Shown: piece by piece, positions 33,772 to 42,100 of the stretch
Position numbering within the stretch: position 1 is the stretch's first letter
How the letters are laid out: the number at the start of each line of letters is the position of its first letter
Assembly: GCA_964345765.1 (NCBI GenBank)
Contig: CAYFSJ010000006.1
Location: 1 to 45,430 of the forward strand
Length of the DNA: 45,430 nt
DNA from: DUUI01 sp964345765
Lineage (GTDB): Bacteria; Bacillota_I; Bacilli_A; Erysipelotrichales; Erysipelotrichaceae
Reading direction: 5' to 3'
Notes under the pieces: model-generated
What the model saw: the letters and a program-made list of their open reading frames with translations, nothing else
What the model was told of the DNA's origin: nothing
Database searches by the model: none
Made by a program: the position numbers and the translations under genes

Positions 33772-34237
33772 TGATCAACACCTCCACAATTAAAATAAAG
33801 ACTCCAATAACAAGCAAAGAGTCGGCCACATTAAAGACTGGAAACATATAACCAAATAGATTAAATGACAAAAAGTCTCGAACATAATTTAGTGCGAAAC
33901 GATCATATAGATTTCCAATCGTCCCAGCAATCATTAAGACTAAGGCAATATTAGCAATCTTTGATTGTTGGTCTCTTAGATAAATAACAATTAAAGCTAT
34001 GGCAGCCACAAAACTGACGACTGTTAATATTCCCACTCGACCATTAAATAAACTCCAAGCTGCCCCTGTGTTATGTACATGGGTCAACCAAAAGAAATTA
34101 TCAATGACTTCAACTTGTTGGTTATGAGCGATGGCAGTGGTTACGGTTTGTTTGGACCAAAGATCAATGGCTACTAAAACAAGGATACTGATAAATCCGA
34201 TTAATTTATTTTTCATGACGCTATTATACCACATCAC
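33758..34237 (-). CDS. lspA: Lipoprotein signal peptidase (signal peptidase II)
   Basis: A membrane aspartyl protease that cleaves prolipoproteins. Four hydrophobic segments. The catalytic Asp residues are in GTIGNLYDRF and VFNVADS, and the conserved NTGAAWSLF is present. From GTG at 34237 (or ATG at 34234) AGGAGGG lies 6-9 bases upstream, inside the ABC gene. The more typical N-terminus MKNKLIGF starts at the ATG at 34216, which has no ribosome site but follows a TGGTATAAT. Both starts are plausible. The lipoprotein at 23.6 kb is a possible client. Confidence 0.95.
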   Translation of the reverse strand: MMWYNSVMKNKLIGFISILVLVAIDLWSKQTVTTAIAHNQQVEVIDNFFWLTHVHNTGAAWSLFNGRVGILTVVSFVAAIALIVIYLRDQQSKIANIALVLMIAGTIGNLYDRFALNYVRDFLSFNLFGYMFPVFNVADSLLVIGVFILIVEVLISERN

Positions 34238-36062
34238 TAGATACCCTCCTTAGTAGCAAATCTTCCTCTTGTTGATTAAATTGGTTTGTATACAAGGCAT
34301 AGTAATGGCCTTTTTGTTGTAACAACTGTTGATGATTGCCCTGTTCAATAATTTGCCCCTTATCAATCACTAGAATTCTATCCGCATTAACAATGGTGGA
34401 TAAGCGGTGTGCTACCACAATTGATGTTCTATCTTTGAGTAGCACTTCAATGGCACTCATAATATCGTTTTCTGTTTGAGTATCAATACTTGCTGTAGCT
34501 TCATCAAGGATAACAATGGATGGATCATTAATTAATGCTCTAGCAAAACTAATTAATTGTTTTTGGCCACTCGATAATTTAGTGCCACCCTCACCCACTT
34601 CAAAATCATAACCTTTATCTAATGTCATAATGAAACTATGAGCTCCAACTAATTTAGACACTTGAATAATTTCATCTTCAGTTGCTTCTAATTTCCCAAA
34701 GCGAATGTTTTCAGCAATACTACCTGAGAAAAGATGCGGTGCTTGCAGCACGACCCCTAAATTTGAGTGAAGCCATCCAATTGAGCGCTCTTTATAATCC
34801 ACATCATCAATTAATATCTGACCTGCTTTAGGTTCATAGAATCGAGCAATCAAATTAGCCAAGGTTGTCTTGCCGCTGCCGGTCTCTCCAACTAAGGCAA
34901 TGGTTTGACCAGGTTCTACAACCAAATTAAAATTTTCTAAGATTGGTTCTTGAGGGTTATAGTGAAAGTCTACTTGTCTAAATTCAATTTTTCCTAAAAC
35001 AGATTCATAATTGTGAGTTTTGGGCTCTAAAATCGTGCCATATTTTTCAATAACTTGTTGGCTATCGACAATTTCGATTTCTTGTTCTAGTAGCGATAAG
35101 ACTCGCTCTGCTGAGGCTTGTGCCATTTGAAGTTCTGAGAACATATTTGAAATCATTCGAATAGGTTGAAAGAAAACATTGGCATAGGAAATAAATAGCA
35201 TAATGGTTCCTGGTGTCATTGAGCCAATTAAGACTTGTTGTCCACCATCCCCTAATAATAAAGCAATCGAAATACTGGTCAAAAAGCCAATAATTGGGGC
35301 ATAGATTGAACTTAATATAGAGGCTCGAATTGACTTCGATCTCATTGTTTTTGTTAAGTCACTAAATTGTTGATAATGAAGTTCTTCAAGTCCCATCGTC
35401 TTGGTTGTTTTAGCACCCATAATCCCTTCAGAAAAACCTGCTGTAATGAGCGAGTTAGTTTTACGAACTTCGCGCCAATTACGTAAAATACGGGTTTGGA
35501 AAAACCATGAGACCAATAACATAAAGGGAATAATTATAATTGTCCAAAGTAACATGCGAAGTGAAATGCTGGCCATAACGATAATGATTCCTATCATTAT
35601 GACAATTCCCCAAACTACATCAACTAATGTCCAGGAAAATATTTCTGAAAGTCGACTAATATCACTGGTTACTCTTGAGACAATCCAACCACTGGCAGTT
35701 CTATCATAATAAGAGAAGGATTGATTTTGAAGTTTTATCATGCTTCTTTCTCTTAAATCGGTGTTGAGATCCATTTCTATTTGTCCATTATTATAAATGA
35801 ATAAGAAGACAACATAGGCTTGGACGACAATAAGAATGAAAAAAGTAACACCAAATATCAACAAGGTATCTAACTCTTGTTTTTCGATGAACGTATCAAT
35901 TGCCCAACGATTCATGATAGGAAAAACAAGTTCGATGGTAGCGACAAAAAACATGATTAAAAATGATTTGTATAATTTCTTACGGTGAACCATAATCAAT
36001 TGCCAGATCTTTTTCCATAAAGATAATTCTACTTTTTGTAGACTAAATTCTTCTTCGTGCAT
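34224..36062 (-). CDS. ABC exporter half-transporter, second subunit
   Basis: A type IV (ABCB-like) half-transporter of 612 aa. Six membrane helices (about residues 30-330) precede an ATPase domain with Walker A GETGSGKTT, Q-loop VLQAPHLFSGSIAENIRFG, signature LSSGQKQLISFARAL, Walker B IVILDEATASID and the H-loop in VAHRLSTI. Catalytic Glu is present, so this is probably the active-site-competent half. It forms a heterodimer with the gene upstream (TAATG overlap). Substrate unknown; multidrug or lipid export is typical. Confidence 0.94.
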   Translation of the reverse strand: MHEEEFSLQKVELSLWKKIWQLIMVHRKKLYKSFLIMFFVATIELVFPIMNRWAIDTFIEKQELDTLLIFGVTFFILIVVQAYVVFLFIYNNGQIEMDLNTDLRERSMIKLQNQSFSYYDRTASGWIVSRVTSDISRLSEIFSWTLVDVVWGIVIMIGIIIVMASISLRMLLWTIIIIPFMLLVSWFFQTRILRNWREVRKTNSLITAGFSEGIMGAKTTKTMGLEELHYQQFSDLTKTMRSKSIRASILSSIYAPIIGFLTSISIALLLGDGGQQVLIGSMTPGTIMLFISYANVFFQPIRMISNMFSELQMAQASAERVLSLLEQEIEIVDSQQVIEKYGTILEPKTHNYESVLGKIEFRQVDFHYNPQEPILENFNLVVEPGQTIALVGETGSGKTTLANLIARFYEPKAGQILIDDVDYKERSIGWLHSNLGVVLQAPHLFSGSIAENIRFGKLEATEDEIIQVSKLVGAHSFIMTLDKGYDFEVGEGGTKLSSGQKQLISFARALINDPSIVILDEATASIDTQTENDIMSAIEVLLKDRTSIVVAHRLSTIVNADRILVIDKGQIIEQGNHQQLLQQKGHYYALYTNQFNQQEEDLLLRRVSSDVV

Positions 36063-37843
36063 TAGACTTCCTCCACTCTCTGACTTTGGATTTCATTGAT
36101 TTTAGAATAGAGACCTTCTTGTTGGATTAACTGTTGATGAGTACCCTGTTGAACAATTCGACCTTCATCTAAGACTAGAATATTGTCAGCATTCATTGCC
36201 GAGTTAACGCGATGAGTAATAATAATTGTTGTCGCTTTATTGGATAATTGTTTTAATTCTTGTCGAATTAACATATCCGTTTGAACATCGACTGCCGATA
36301 AGGAATCATCAAATATTAAGATAGGACAATGATTGATAACCACTCTAGCAATCGCAATTCGTTGTTTTTGACCACCTGATAAGGTCACACCCTTTTCTCC
36401 AACCATTGTTTCATAGCCTTGATCAAACTCATTAATGACTTTGTCCACTGCCGCAATCGATGCTGCTTTATAAACATCATGTTTATTGGCTGTTGGATTG
36501 GCTAGTTTAATGTTGTCATAGATAGAGCGTGAGAAAAGGAATGGTTCTTGAAGCACTAAACCAATGTTCTTTCTTAAATGTTTACTTTGAATGGTCTTTA
36601 ACTCAACTCCATCTAAATAGATATGGCCATGATAATCATATAATTTGGTTAAAAGATGGACCAAAGATGATTTACCAGACCCTGTTGGACCCATGATGGC
36701 CACCGTTTGACCTTCTTTTATTTCAAAGCTTAAATCCATGAGAACATTGTTATGAGCATCATCATATTGGAAACTGACCTCATCAAAGACGATATGGCCT
36801 TTAATCTCAGGTGTGAGTCCTGCATCAATGTCTTCTTTTGGATACTCTAAAATTTCATAGAGACGATCCAATGAAACGGAGACTTTCCCAAAATCCGAAA
36901 GAATTCGTCCTAAATAACGAATTGGATAAAGAATAAATGAAATATAGGAGACAAAGACGACAAAGTCTCCAACACTAATTTGATTGTTTAAGGCATAATG
37001 AATACCAGCTAAGGTTGTGACAAAGGATTGGGTCAAGACGATAAAATCACTGATGCCCCAATAATAGGCTAATAATTTAATCATATGGACCGTTTTATCG
37101 CGATGGTCATAATTAGCTTTTTTAAACTTCTCTAATTCATACACTTCACGATTAAACGCTTTAACGACTCGAGTCCCTTCGACATTTTCTTGAAGGACAG
37201 TGGTTAAGACGGCTTCAGATTCATCACTGGCTTTAAATGCGACTTGCATATTCTTAAAGAAGAAATAAGCATAACCAATTAAAAATGGGATAGAGATCAG
37301 TGACATAATCGCTAATGGAACATGGATAGAGAATAAGATAATTCCAGCAATTATAATGGTAAAAATTCCATAAGTAAAATCAGAGACCTGAACTGCTAAG
37401 AACCTTCTGATTAAATCAACATCGGAAGTACAACGTTGAATTAAATCCCCGGTTTGAATCTCTTGATGTTTAGCATACGGTAAGTATTGTATATGATCAT
37501 ATAGTTCGTTTCTTAGATTTTTAGCCACTGTTTCTGAAGTAATTCCATTGGCTTTACCTCTAAGGTATTGAGCCAGTGCCATGACGAGTGCTAATAAAAT
37601 AACTAAACCAGCCACAAGCCAAATATTCTGATGGAAAACTTCAATCCCACCTACACTATTACTAAAGAAGCGTAGGATGAGGTTTTGTGGTTCAATTTGT
37701 GGGATGACATTATCTAAGACAAAACTTAGGATGAGTGGATTGACTAAGGTCATAAATACGACAATCGCATTCATTACAATCATTACTAATAAGTACTTTT
37801 TATAGTGCTCCATAAAGGAGAGTATTTTTTTGATGTTTTTCAT
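36062..37843 (-). CDS. ABC exporter half-transporter with degenerate Walker B
   Basis: A 593-aa partner half. The six-helix membrane domain (about 15-310) contains EIQTGDLIQRCTSDVDLIRRFL. ATPase motifs are Walker A GPTGSGKSS, Q-loop LQEPFLFSRSIYDN, signature LSGGQKQRIAIARV, and the H-loop in THRVNSA. Walker B ends FDDSLSAVD, so the catalytic Glu is Asp. That is the pattern of the degenerate site in heterodimeric exporters such as BmrC/YheI. It is 6 nt downstream of the Gx transporter gene. Confidence 0.93.
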   Translation of the reverse strand: MKNIKKILSFMEHYKKYLLVMIVMNAIVVFMTLVNPLILSFVLDNVIPQIEPQNLILRFFSNSVGGIEVFHQNIWLVAGLVILLALVMALAQYLRGKANGITSETVAKNLRNELYDHIQYLPYAKHQEIQTGDLIQRCTSDVDLIRRFLAVQVSDFTYGIFTIIIAGIILFSIHVPLAIMSLISIPFLIGYAYFFFKNMQVAFKASDESEAVLTTVLQENVEGTRVVKAFNREVYELEKFKKANYDHRDKTVHMIKLLAYYWGISDFIVLTQSFVTTLAGIHYALNNQISVGDFVVFVSYISFILYPIRYLGRILSDFGKVSVSLDRLYEILEYPKEDIDAGLTPEIKGHIVFDEVSFQYDDAHNNVLMDLSFEIKEGQTVAIMGPTGSGKSSLVHLLTKLYDYHGHIYLDGVELKTIQSKHLRKNIGLVLQEPFLFSRSIYDNIKLANPTANKHDVYKAASIAAVDKVINEFDQGYETMVGEKGVTLSGGQKQRIAIARVVINHCPILIFDDSLSAVDVQTDMLIRQELKQLSNKATTIIITHRVNSAMNADNILVLDEGRIVQQGTHQQLIQQEGLYSKINEIQSQRVEEV

Positions 37844-37849
37844 AGGTCC

Positions 37850-38374
37850 TCACTTTTTAATATTTAGGTCTTTTGTACCTACTTTAAAGCGTTGTAACAC
37901 CAATAAACTAATATAACCAGTAATAATTCCTGTTGGGATGGCACTAAAGAGCATAAATGGTAGCCAGTAAATCATACCCCATGTTTTGTTGATAAACATT
38001 AAGGCTAACATTTGTCCAACATTATGGAATAAGGCAGAGGCCACGGAAATACCAACAGGTGACATTTTTGTTATCTTTCTAAAGAAAATCATAGCGAGTG
38101 ATGACATAAAGACTCCACTAAATGATAACCAAAAACCAATTCCTGGGAATATTCCACGAATAATTGATGAAATTAAAACACGCATAAAGTTGAGTTGAAA
38201 CATTCGTTTCGCATCAAAGATGTAATAACAAATTAACGAGATGGCATTGGCTAAACCAAACTTAACACCCGGAATTCCGATCGGGACTGCTGGTTCAACA
38301 GAATGCAATAAGATAGCCATCGCAACTAACATGGTTAAAAGTGTTAGGCGGCTTGTTTTTGATCGTAGTCTCAT
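37850..38374 (-). CDS. Gx transporter family / EetB-like membrane protein
   Basis: A 174-aa protein with five or six membrane segments. The sequence IPGVKFGLANAISLICYYIFDAKRMFQLNFMRVLISSIIRGIFPGIGFWLSFSGVFMSSLAM is typical of the family annotated as heptaprenyl diphosphate synthase component I or Gx transporter. Relatives are found beside NusG-domain-II proteins in flavin-based extracellular electron transfer clusters (EetB). No prenyl synthase, ApbE/FmnB or Ndh2 genes lie nearby, so that role is inference. Overlaps the upstream gene by ATGA. Confidence 0.82.
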   Translation of the reverse strand: MRLRSKTSRLTLLTMLVAMAILLHSVEPAVPIGIPGVKFGLANAISLICYYIFDAKRMFQLNFMRVLISSIIRGIFPGIGFWLSFSGVFMSSLAMIFFRKITKMSPVGISVASALFHNVGQMLALMFINKTWGMIYWLPFMLFSAIPTGIITGYISLLVLQRFKVGTKDLNIKK

Positions 38375-38757
38375 TGGGTGATACTGTCCACTTCTGGCTC
38401 GGTCACTTCATGATTGGAATTCTCAATTTGAACGATAACATAGTTAGGCTGACAAATTAATGGAACATAAGCTCGATCAACCCATCCTTGTAAGGAACAG
38501 ATATGACGTGGCGAATTTTCCATGGCAATGCGGACTCGATCTGTTTCTATATCAACAACAACATCCCCTAGTTGTCCTGGCACAGTAACTTGTTGATTTT
38601 GATTCATCGAATAACGACCATATTCTTGGTCATTGACATAGATGACTGTTTGAAGATCATCTGAAGTAATCATGTCAAAAATAACGTCGGAGAAGATATA
38701 GATAAATACGCTCATTAAAACCACGATGGCTATAAATATTTTGTCACTTTTATTCAT
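38371..38757 (-). CDS. NusG domain II protein, membrane anchored (EetA-like)
   Basis: A 128-aa protein with one N-terminal membrane helix (about 8-30) and an extracytoplasmic NusG-II fold. The conserved motif SPRHICSLQGWVDRAYVPLICQPNYVIVQIE carries two Cys residues (CSLQGW, LICQPN) typical of the family. It is paired with the Gx transporter gene, as in many Bacillota and in extracellular electron transfer loci. It is not a transcription factor despite the domain name. First gene of an eight-gene operon, with GGAGGG before the start. Confidence 0.82.
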   Translation of the reverse strand: MNKSDKIFIAIVVLMSVFIYIFSDVIFDMITSDDLQTVIYVNDQEYGRYSMNQNQQVTVPGQLGDVVVDIETDRVRIAMENSPRHICSLQGWVDRAYVPLICQPNYVIVQIENSNHEVTEPEVDSITQ

Positions 38758-38788
38758 CTTATCCCTCCTATCTATTTATTCTAGAAAA

Positions 38789-38817
38789 AGTCTACCAAAA
38801 GTGTCGCTTATTGACAA
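38789..38817 (-). promoter_or_regulatory. Promoter of the NusG-II/Gx/ABC/lspA operon
   Basis: TTGTCA (38812-38817) and TAGACT (38789-38794) are 17 bp apart on the minus strand, and TGG precedes the -10 (extended). Confidence 0.7.
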
Positions 38818-38841
38818 ATTTAGCATCATTTATTATCTCAT

Positions 38842-38864
38842 AAAAAAGAGAGTTTTACCTCTCT
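38842..38864 (-). terminator. Terminator of the ZIP-mrp-...-KtrA operon
   Basis: AGAGAG/CTCTCT, a 6-bp stem with a 6-base loop, followed by T6 on the minus strand, 9 bases after the KtrA stop. Confidence 0.8.
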
Positions 38865-38872
38865 AATTGTTC

Positions 38873-39541
38873 TTAAAGCTGATTTAAAAAATCCAATTGT
38901 TCAAATCGCTTACTCTCAGCAATACCAACTAAGATGTCGGTTGGCTTTAATGGTGTATTAATATCAAAATTAATGACCATCTTTTCTCCTGCTCCTGCCC
39001 TTAATCCTATGATATTAATATCATAATTTTGTCTGACATTCAGTGAATAGATGGTTTGATTCACCCAATTTTTTGGTGTTTTAAACTCGATAACAGAATA
39101 TTGTTCATCTAAGACAATCGTATCAATGATGACATTTCGCATGAGTTCTTTGGCAATGTGCTCACCCATCTGTTTCTCTGGACGTACCACTAAATCAGCT
39201 CCAAGTTTTTCTAACACTTTTAAGTAAGTCTTATTTTTGGCTTTACAAATAACTCGTGGAACGCCTAATTCTTTTAAGTGAACCACTGCCAAAGCGGTTG
39301 CCTCTAAACTTGAGCCTGTGGCAACAATTGCAATATCTGCTTCTTCTAAGCCAATATTTCTAAGTGAATCAATGTTGGTAATATCTGCTTCAACGCCTTG
39401 AGTAACATATTGATCGATCCGATTCACATTTTCGATTTCTTTATCGACCGCGATAATTTCAACATCAAATTGAGACAGTGTTTTACAGATGGTTGAGCCA
39501 AAGACACCCAATCCCAATACCGCAATAATTTTTGGTTTCAT
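38873..39541 (-). CDS. ktrA: Potassium uptake regulatory subunit KtrA/TrkA
   Basis: A cytoplasmic RCK protein of 222 aa that gates the KtrB channel in response to ATP/ADP/NAD. The Rossmann start VLGLGVFGSTICKTLSQFDVEIIAVDKE has the GxGxxG motif and the acidic ribose-binding end. A C-terminal RCK_C domain follows (about 140-220). It lies 11 nt downstream of the channel gene, so the two form a complete K+ uptake system. Confidence 0.93.
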   Translation of the reverse strand: MKPKIIAVLGLGVFGSTICKTLSQFDVEIIAVDKEIENVNRIDQYVTQGVEADITNIDSLRNIGLEEADIAIVATGSSLEATALAVVHLKELGVPRVICKAKNKTYLKVLEKLGADLVVRPEKQMGEHIAKELMRNVIIDTIVLDEQYSVIEFKTPKNWVNQTIYSLNVRQNYDINIIGLRAGAGEKMVINFDINTPLKPTDILVGIAESKRFEQLDFLNQL

Positions 39542-39552
39542 ATTTCCTCCAT

Positions 39553-40941
39553 TTAGCCAATTAAAATCTTGGCTTCTGTATATTTGTTTTCAATCGTTTT
39601 ATGTGATTCTTTGGTTAAGCTTAATAATAAGGTCATTGGTCCTATACGTCCACCAAACATTAAGATCATTAAAACTAATTGGGATAATCTGGATAAGCTT
39701 GGCGTTAAATTCATACTTACTCCCACTGTATTAATGGCCGAGGTTACTTCAAAAAAGGCGGCTAACACGGAAACCTCAGGATCAAAGATTAGTAGTAATA
39801 TCGATCCTAATAAAAACGATGAGAGAAATAAGACAAAGACGATCGTTGCTTTTCTAAGAATATCCGATGATACCGAATGTTTAAAGATGTTGACTTGTTT
39901 TCTGTTTTTAAACTCTGCGACAATCATAAACAGCACAATGGCGACTGTGGTTGTTTTTATTCCCCCTGCTGTACCTCCTGGTGAACCACCAATAAACATG
40001 GTCACCATATAGATTAAGTTTGAAACAGGTCGCGTTAAGGTATAGTCAATCGTGGCAAAGCCTGCGGTACGCATGGTTACTGTTTGAAAATAGGAAGCCA
40101 TGACTTTATCAATGAACCTAAACTGGCCAATTGTATTTGGGTTGTTATATTCTAAAACTAATCCTAATAATGTCCCAAAAAGGATGACCACCAGTGAGAC
40201 ACTAATGGCTAGTTTTGTGTGTACTTTTAGCTTTCGTATAAAGTTACGCAGAGTCAGTGAAGATGTTTTAATGAGCGAGAACATGTTTTGAGTTAAATCA
40301 AACCATACCGCAAAGCCAATTCCACCTAAAATAATTAAGCCTGGTATGACGAAATTTAAGAGTGGTTGATGGACAAATGATAAAAGCGAACTGGAATTGA
40401 AATTATCAAAGCCTGCATTACAAAATGCGGAAATACTTAGAAAGAGCGAATTAAATAATCCTTGGGTTAGTCCAAAATGTGGGACTAAAACAAATGAAAT
40501 CAAAATAAAACCGACTAACTCGATAATAAATGAGTATTTTACTATTGAGACAACAAATAATTTTAAATTGAAGATTTCTTCTTTATTGAGTGCTTCACTG
40601 AGGGCTAAAGTACTGCTGAAGCGCATCTTTTTTCCCGAGCCTAAAAGAAAGAAGGAAATAATGGTCATTAAACCTAGTCCACCTATTTGAATCATTAATA
40701 AGATAATTATCTGACCAAATAAATTATAAGTACTAAAGATTGGTTGAGTAAATAACCCGGTTACACAGACGGCTGAGACACTGATGAATAAATGGTCTAA
40801 ATAGTGGGCTTGTGAGCTTGAACTTTGAGCAAATGGTAAGCTCAAAAGGAGTGATCCAATGAGAATCACTCCTAAGAAACTAATGGCTATTTGTTTGGTA
40901 ATACTTAATTTTTTAAGTGATATCATTTTAGATACAGGCAC
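39553..40941 (-). CDS. ktrB: Potassium channel-transporter KtrB/TrkH
   Basis: An integral membrane K+ uptake protein of about 460 aa. All four pore loops carry the selectivity glycine: VCVTGLF, CNAGFDNF, MRTAGFAT and INTVGVSM. The size and the RCK partner favour KtrB over TrkH. A GTG at 40941 has AAAGGG 9 bases upstream, overlapping cysE; an ATG at 40926 (MISLKKLSI) lacks a ribosome site. I favour the GTG start. Confidence 0.93.
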   Translation of the reverse strand: MPVSKMISLKKLSITKQIAISFLGVILIGSLLLSLPFAQSSSSQAHYLDHLFISVSAVCVTGLFTQPIFSTYNLFGQIIILLMIQIGGLGLMTIISFFLLGSGKKMRFSSTLALSEALNKEEIFNLKLFVVSIVKYSFIIELVGFILISFVLVPHFGLTQGLFNSLFLSISAFCNAGFDNFNSSSLLSFVHQPLLNFVIPGLIILGGIGFAVWFDLTQNMFSLIKTSSLTLRNFIRKLKVHTKLAISVSLVVILFGTLLGLVLEYNNPNTIGQFRFIDKVMASYFQTVTMRTAGFATIDYTLTRPVSNLIYMVTMFIGGSPGGTAGGIKTTTVAIVLFMIVAEFKNRKQVNIFKHSVSSDILRKATIVFVLFLSSFLLGSILLLIFDPEVSVLAAFFEVTSAINTVGVSMNLTPSLSRLSQLVLMILMFGGRIGPMTLLLSLTKESHKTIENKYTEAKILIG

Positions 40942-41434
40942 TTTGTGTCCCTTTAGTAATTGTTCCTACTGCGGTGGTATTGTCTTTAATATCAACGGTA
41001 ATAATGGCTCCTGCACCGATTTTAACATTATCGCCAATGACCACTGGTCCAATAATTTGAGCATGAGCTCCTACCATCACATTATTTCCTAAATGTGGGT
41101 GACGACAGCCTTCACTGGATGTTCCTCCTAGGGTGACACCATGATATAAAATACAGTCATCGCCAATTCGAGAGGTTTCGCCAATGACTATACCATTTCC
41201 ATGGTCTATAAATAATCGTCTTCCAATTCTGGCGCCTGGATGAATCTCAATTTGAGTAAAAAAACGTCCAAGTTGAGAGACAAAGCGCGCTAAGAAAAAC
41301 AGACGAATATTGTATAGGAAATGAGCAATTCGATGAAAGCCTAAAGCATGTAAACCAGGGTAGAGGACTAAAACTTCTAAAAGAGAGTGAGCTGCAGGAT
41401 CGAGCTCTCTAATTCTTCTAGCAGTCTCAAACAT
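40928..41434 (-). CDS. cysE: Serine O-acetyltransferase
   Basis: It makes O-acetylserine for cysteine synthesis. The left-handed beta-helix has the catalytic His in DHGNGIVIGET and YHGVTLGG, and hexapeptide repeats run to the C-terminus (NNVMVGAHAQIIGPVVIGDNVKIGAGAIITVDI). The N-terminal helix FETARRIRELDPAAHSLLEVLVLYPGLHAL fits CysE. At 168 aa it is the short form, missing part of the N-terminal helical domain of longer enzymes. No cysK is nearby. Overlaps the kinase gene by 8 bases. Confidence 0.93.
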   Translation of the reverse strand: MFETARRIRELDPAAHSLLEVLVLYPGLHALGFHRIAHFLYNIRLFFLARFVSQLGRFFTQIEIHPGARIGRRLFIDHGNGIVIGETSRIGDDCILYHGVTLGGTSSEGCRHPHLGNNVMVGAHAQIIGPVVIGDNVKIGAGAIITVDIKDNTTAVGTITKGTQSACI

Positions 41435-42032
41435 CCAACTCTTCCAATTTACTTGAGATTAATCCTAAGACATATTCTAAATCTTCTGGATTTTTCTCAA
41501 AGTCTAAATGATCAACATTGATTTTTAGTAATGGTGAAATCGTATATTGATCAAAGAAGGATGAATATTGATCATGTAGGTTTTGCCAATACTCTCTTTC
41601 AACAATTTGTTCAAAGTCTAATCCGCGTTTACGGATACGTCGAATGGCTTCATCGACACTGACTTCTAAATAAATCATTAATTTTGGTGCTTCTACATGT
41701 TCTAACATGTTTTCTAACAATTCTTCGTAAGTGTCATATTCAACATCTTCCATCTCTTGATTTAGATGAAGTAATTTCGCAAAAATGGCGTCTCCATAAA
41801 TAGAGCGGTCCAGAACTGACTTTTCAATCTTAGAAGCTTCTTTGATATGTTTAAAACGTTTGTTTAAAAAGAAAATTTGTAACGGAAAAGAATAGCGTTT
41901 ACGATCATAGTAAAACTTTTCTAAAATTGGGTTATCAAAAACAGGTTCCTCAAAAGTGGTATAACCTAGTTTTTGGATATGTCGCATTAAAGAGCTTTTT
42001 CCAACTCCTACAACGCCTTCAATAACAATCAT
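41427..42032 (-). CDS. Deoxynucleoside kinase (dAdo/dGuo kinase type)
   Basis: It phosphorylates deoxynucleosides for salvage. The P-loop is EGVVGVGKSS at the very N-terminus, followed by FEEPVFDNP, the substrate motif FFLNKRFKHI, the DRS motif LDRSIYGDAIFA, and the LID RIRKRGLDFEQ. I moved the start to the ATG at 42032: AAGGAG lies 9 bases upstream (42042-42047) and MIVIEGVVGVGKSS is the normal family start. The open frame extends 18 codons further to 42086 but has no good ribosome site there. Confidence 0.9.
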   Translation of the reverse strand: MIVIEGVVGVGKSSLMRHIQKLGYTTFEEPVFDNPILEKFYYDRKRYSFPLQIFFLNKRFKHIKEASKIEKSVLDRSIYGDAIFAKLLHLNQEMEDVEYDTYEELLENMLEHVEAPKLMIYLEVSVDEAIRRIRKRGLDFEQIVEREYWQNLHDQYSSFFDQYTISPLLKINVDHLDFEKNPEDLEYVLGLISSKLEELDV

Positions 42033-42071
42033 GTTTGCGGGCTCCTTGTCGTTTATTACACTTAATAGTTC

Positions 42072-42100
42072 TTTATATGATTTCATCTTTATTGTTCCAA
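42072..42100 (-). promoter_or_regulatory. Possible internal promoter before the deoxynucleoside kinase
   Basis: TTGGAA (42095-42100) and TATAAA (42072-42077) are 17 bp apart, placed in the 3' end of mrp. If used, the longer kinase start would be excluded. Match is moderate. Confidence 0.35.

Noticed and set aside
36062..37843. Degenerate Walker B taken as a sign of a broken ABC gene
   Set aside because: All other motifs and length are intact, and a degenerate site in one half is normal for heterodimeric exporters.
40397..40690. 97-codon plus-strand frame inside ktrB, and similar frames at 39569-40012
   Set aside because: Antisense to a complete KtrB with all four pore motifs; composition is that of reverse-complemented membrane protein.
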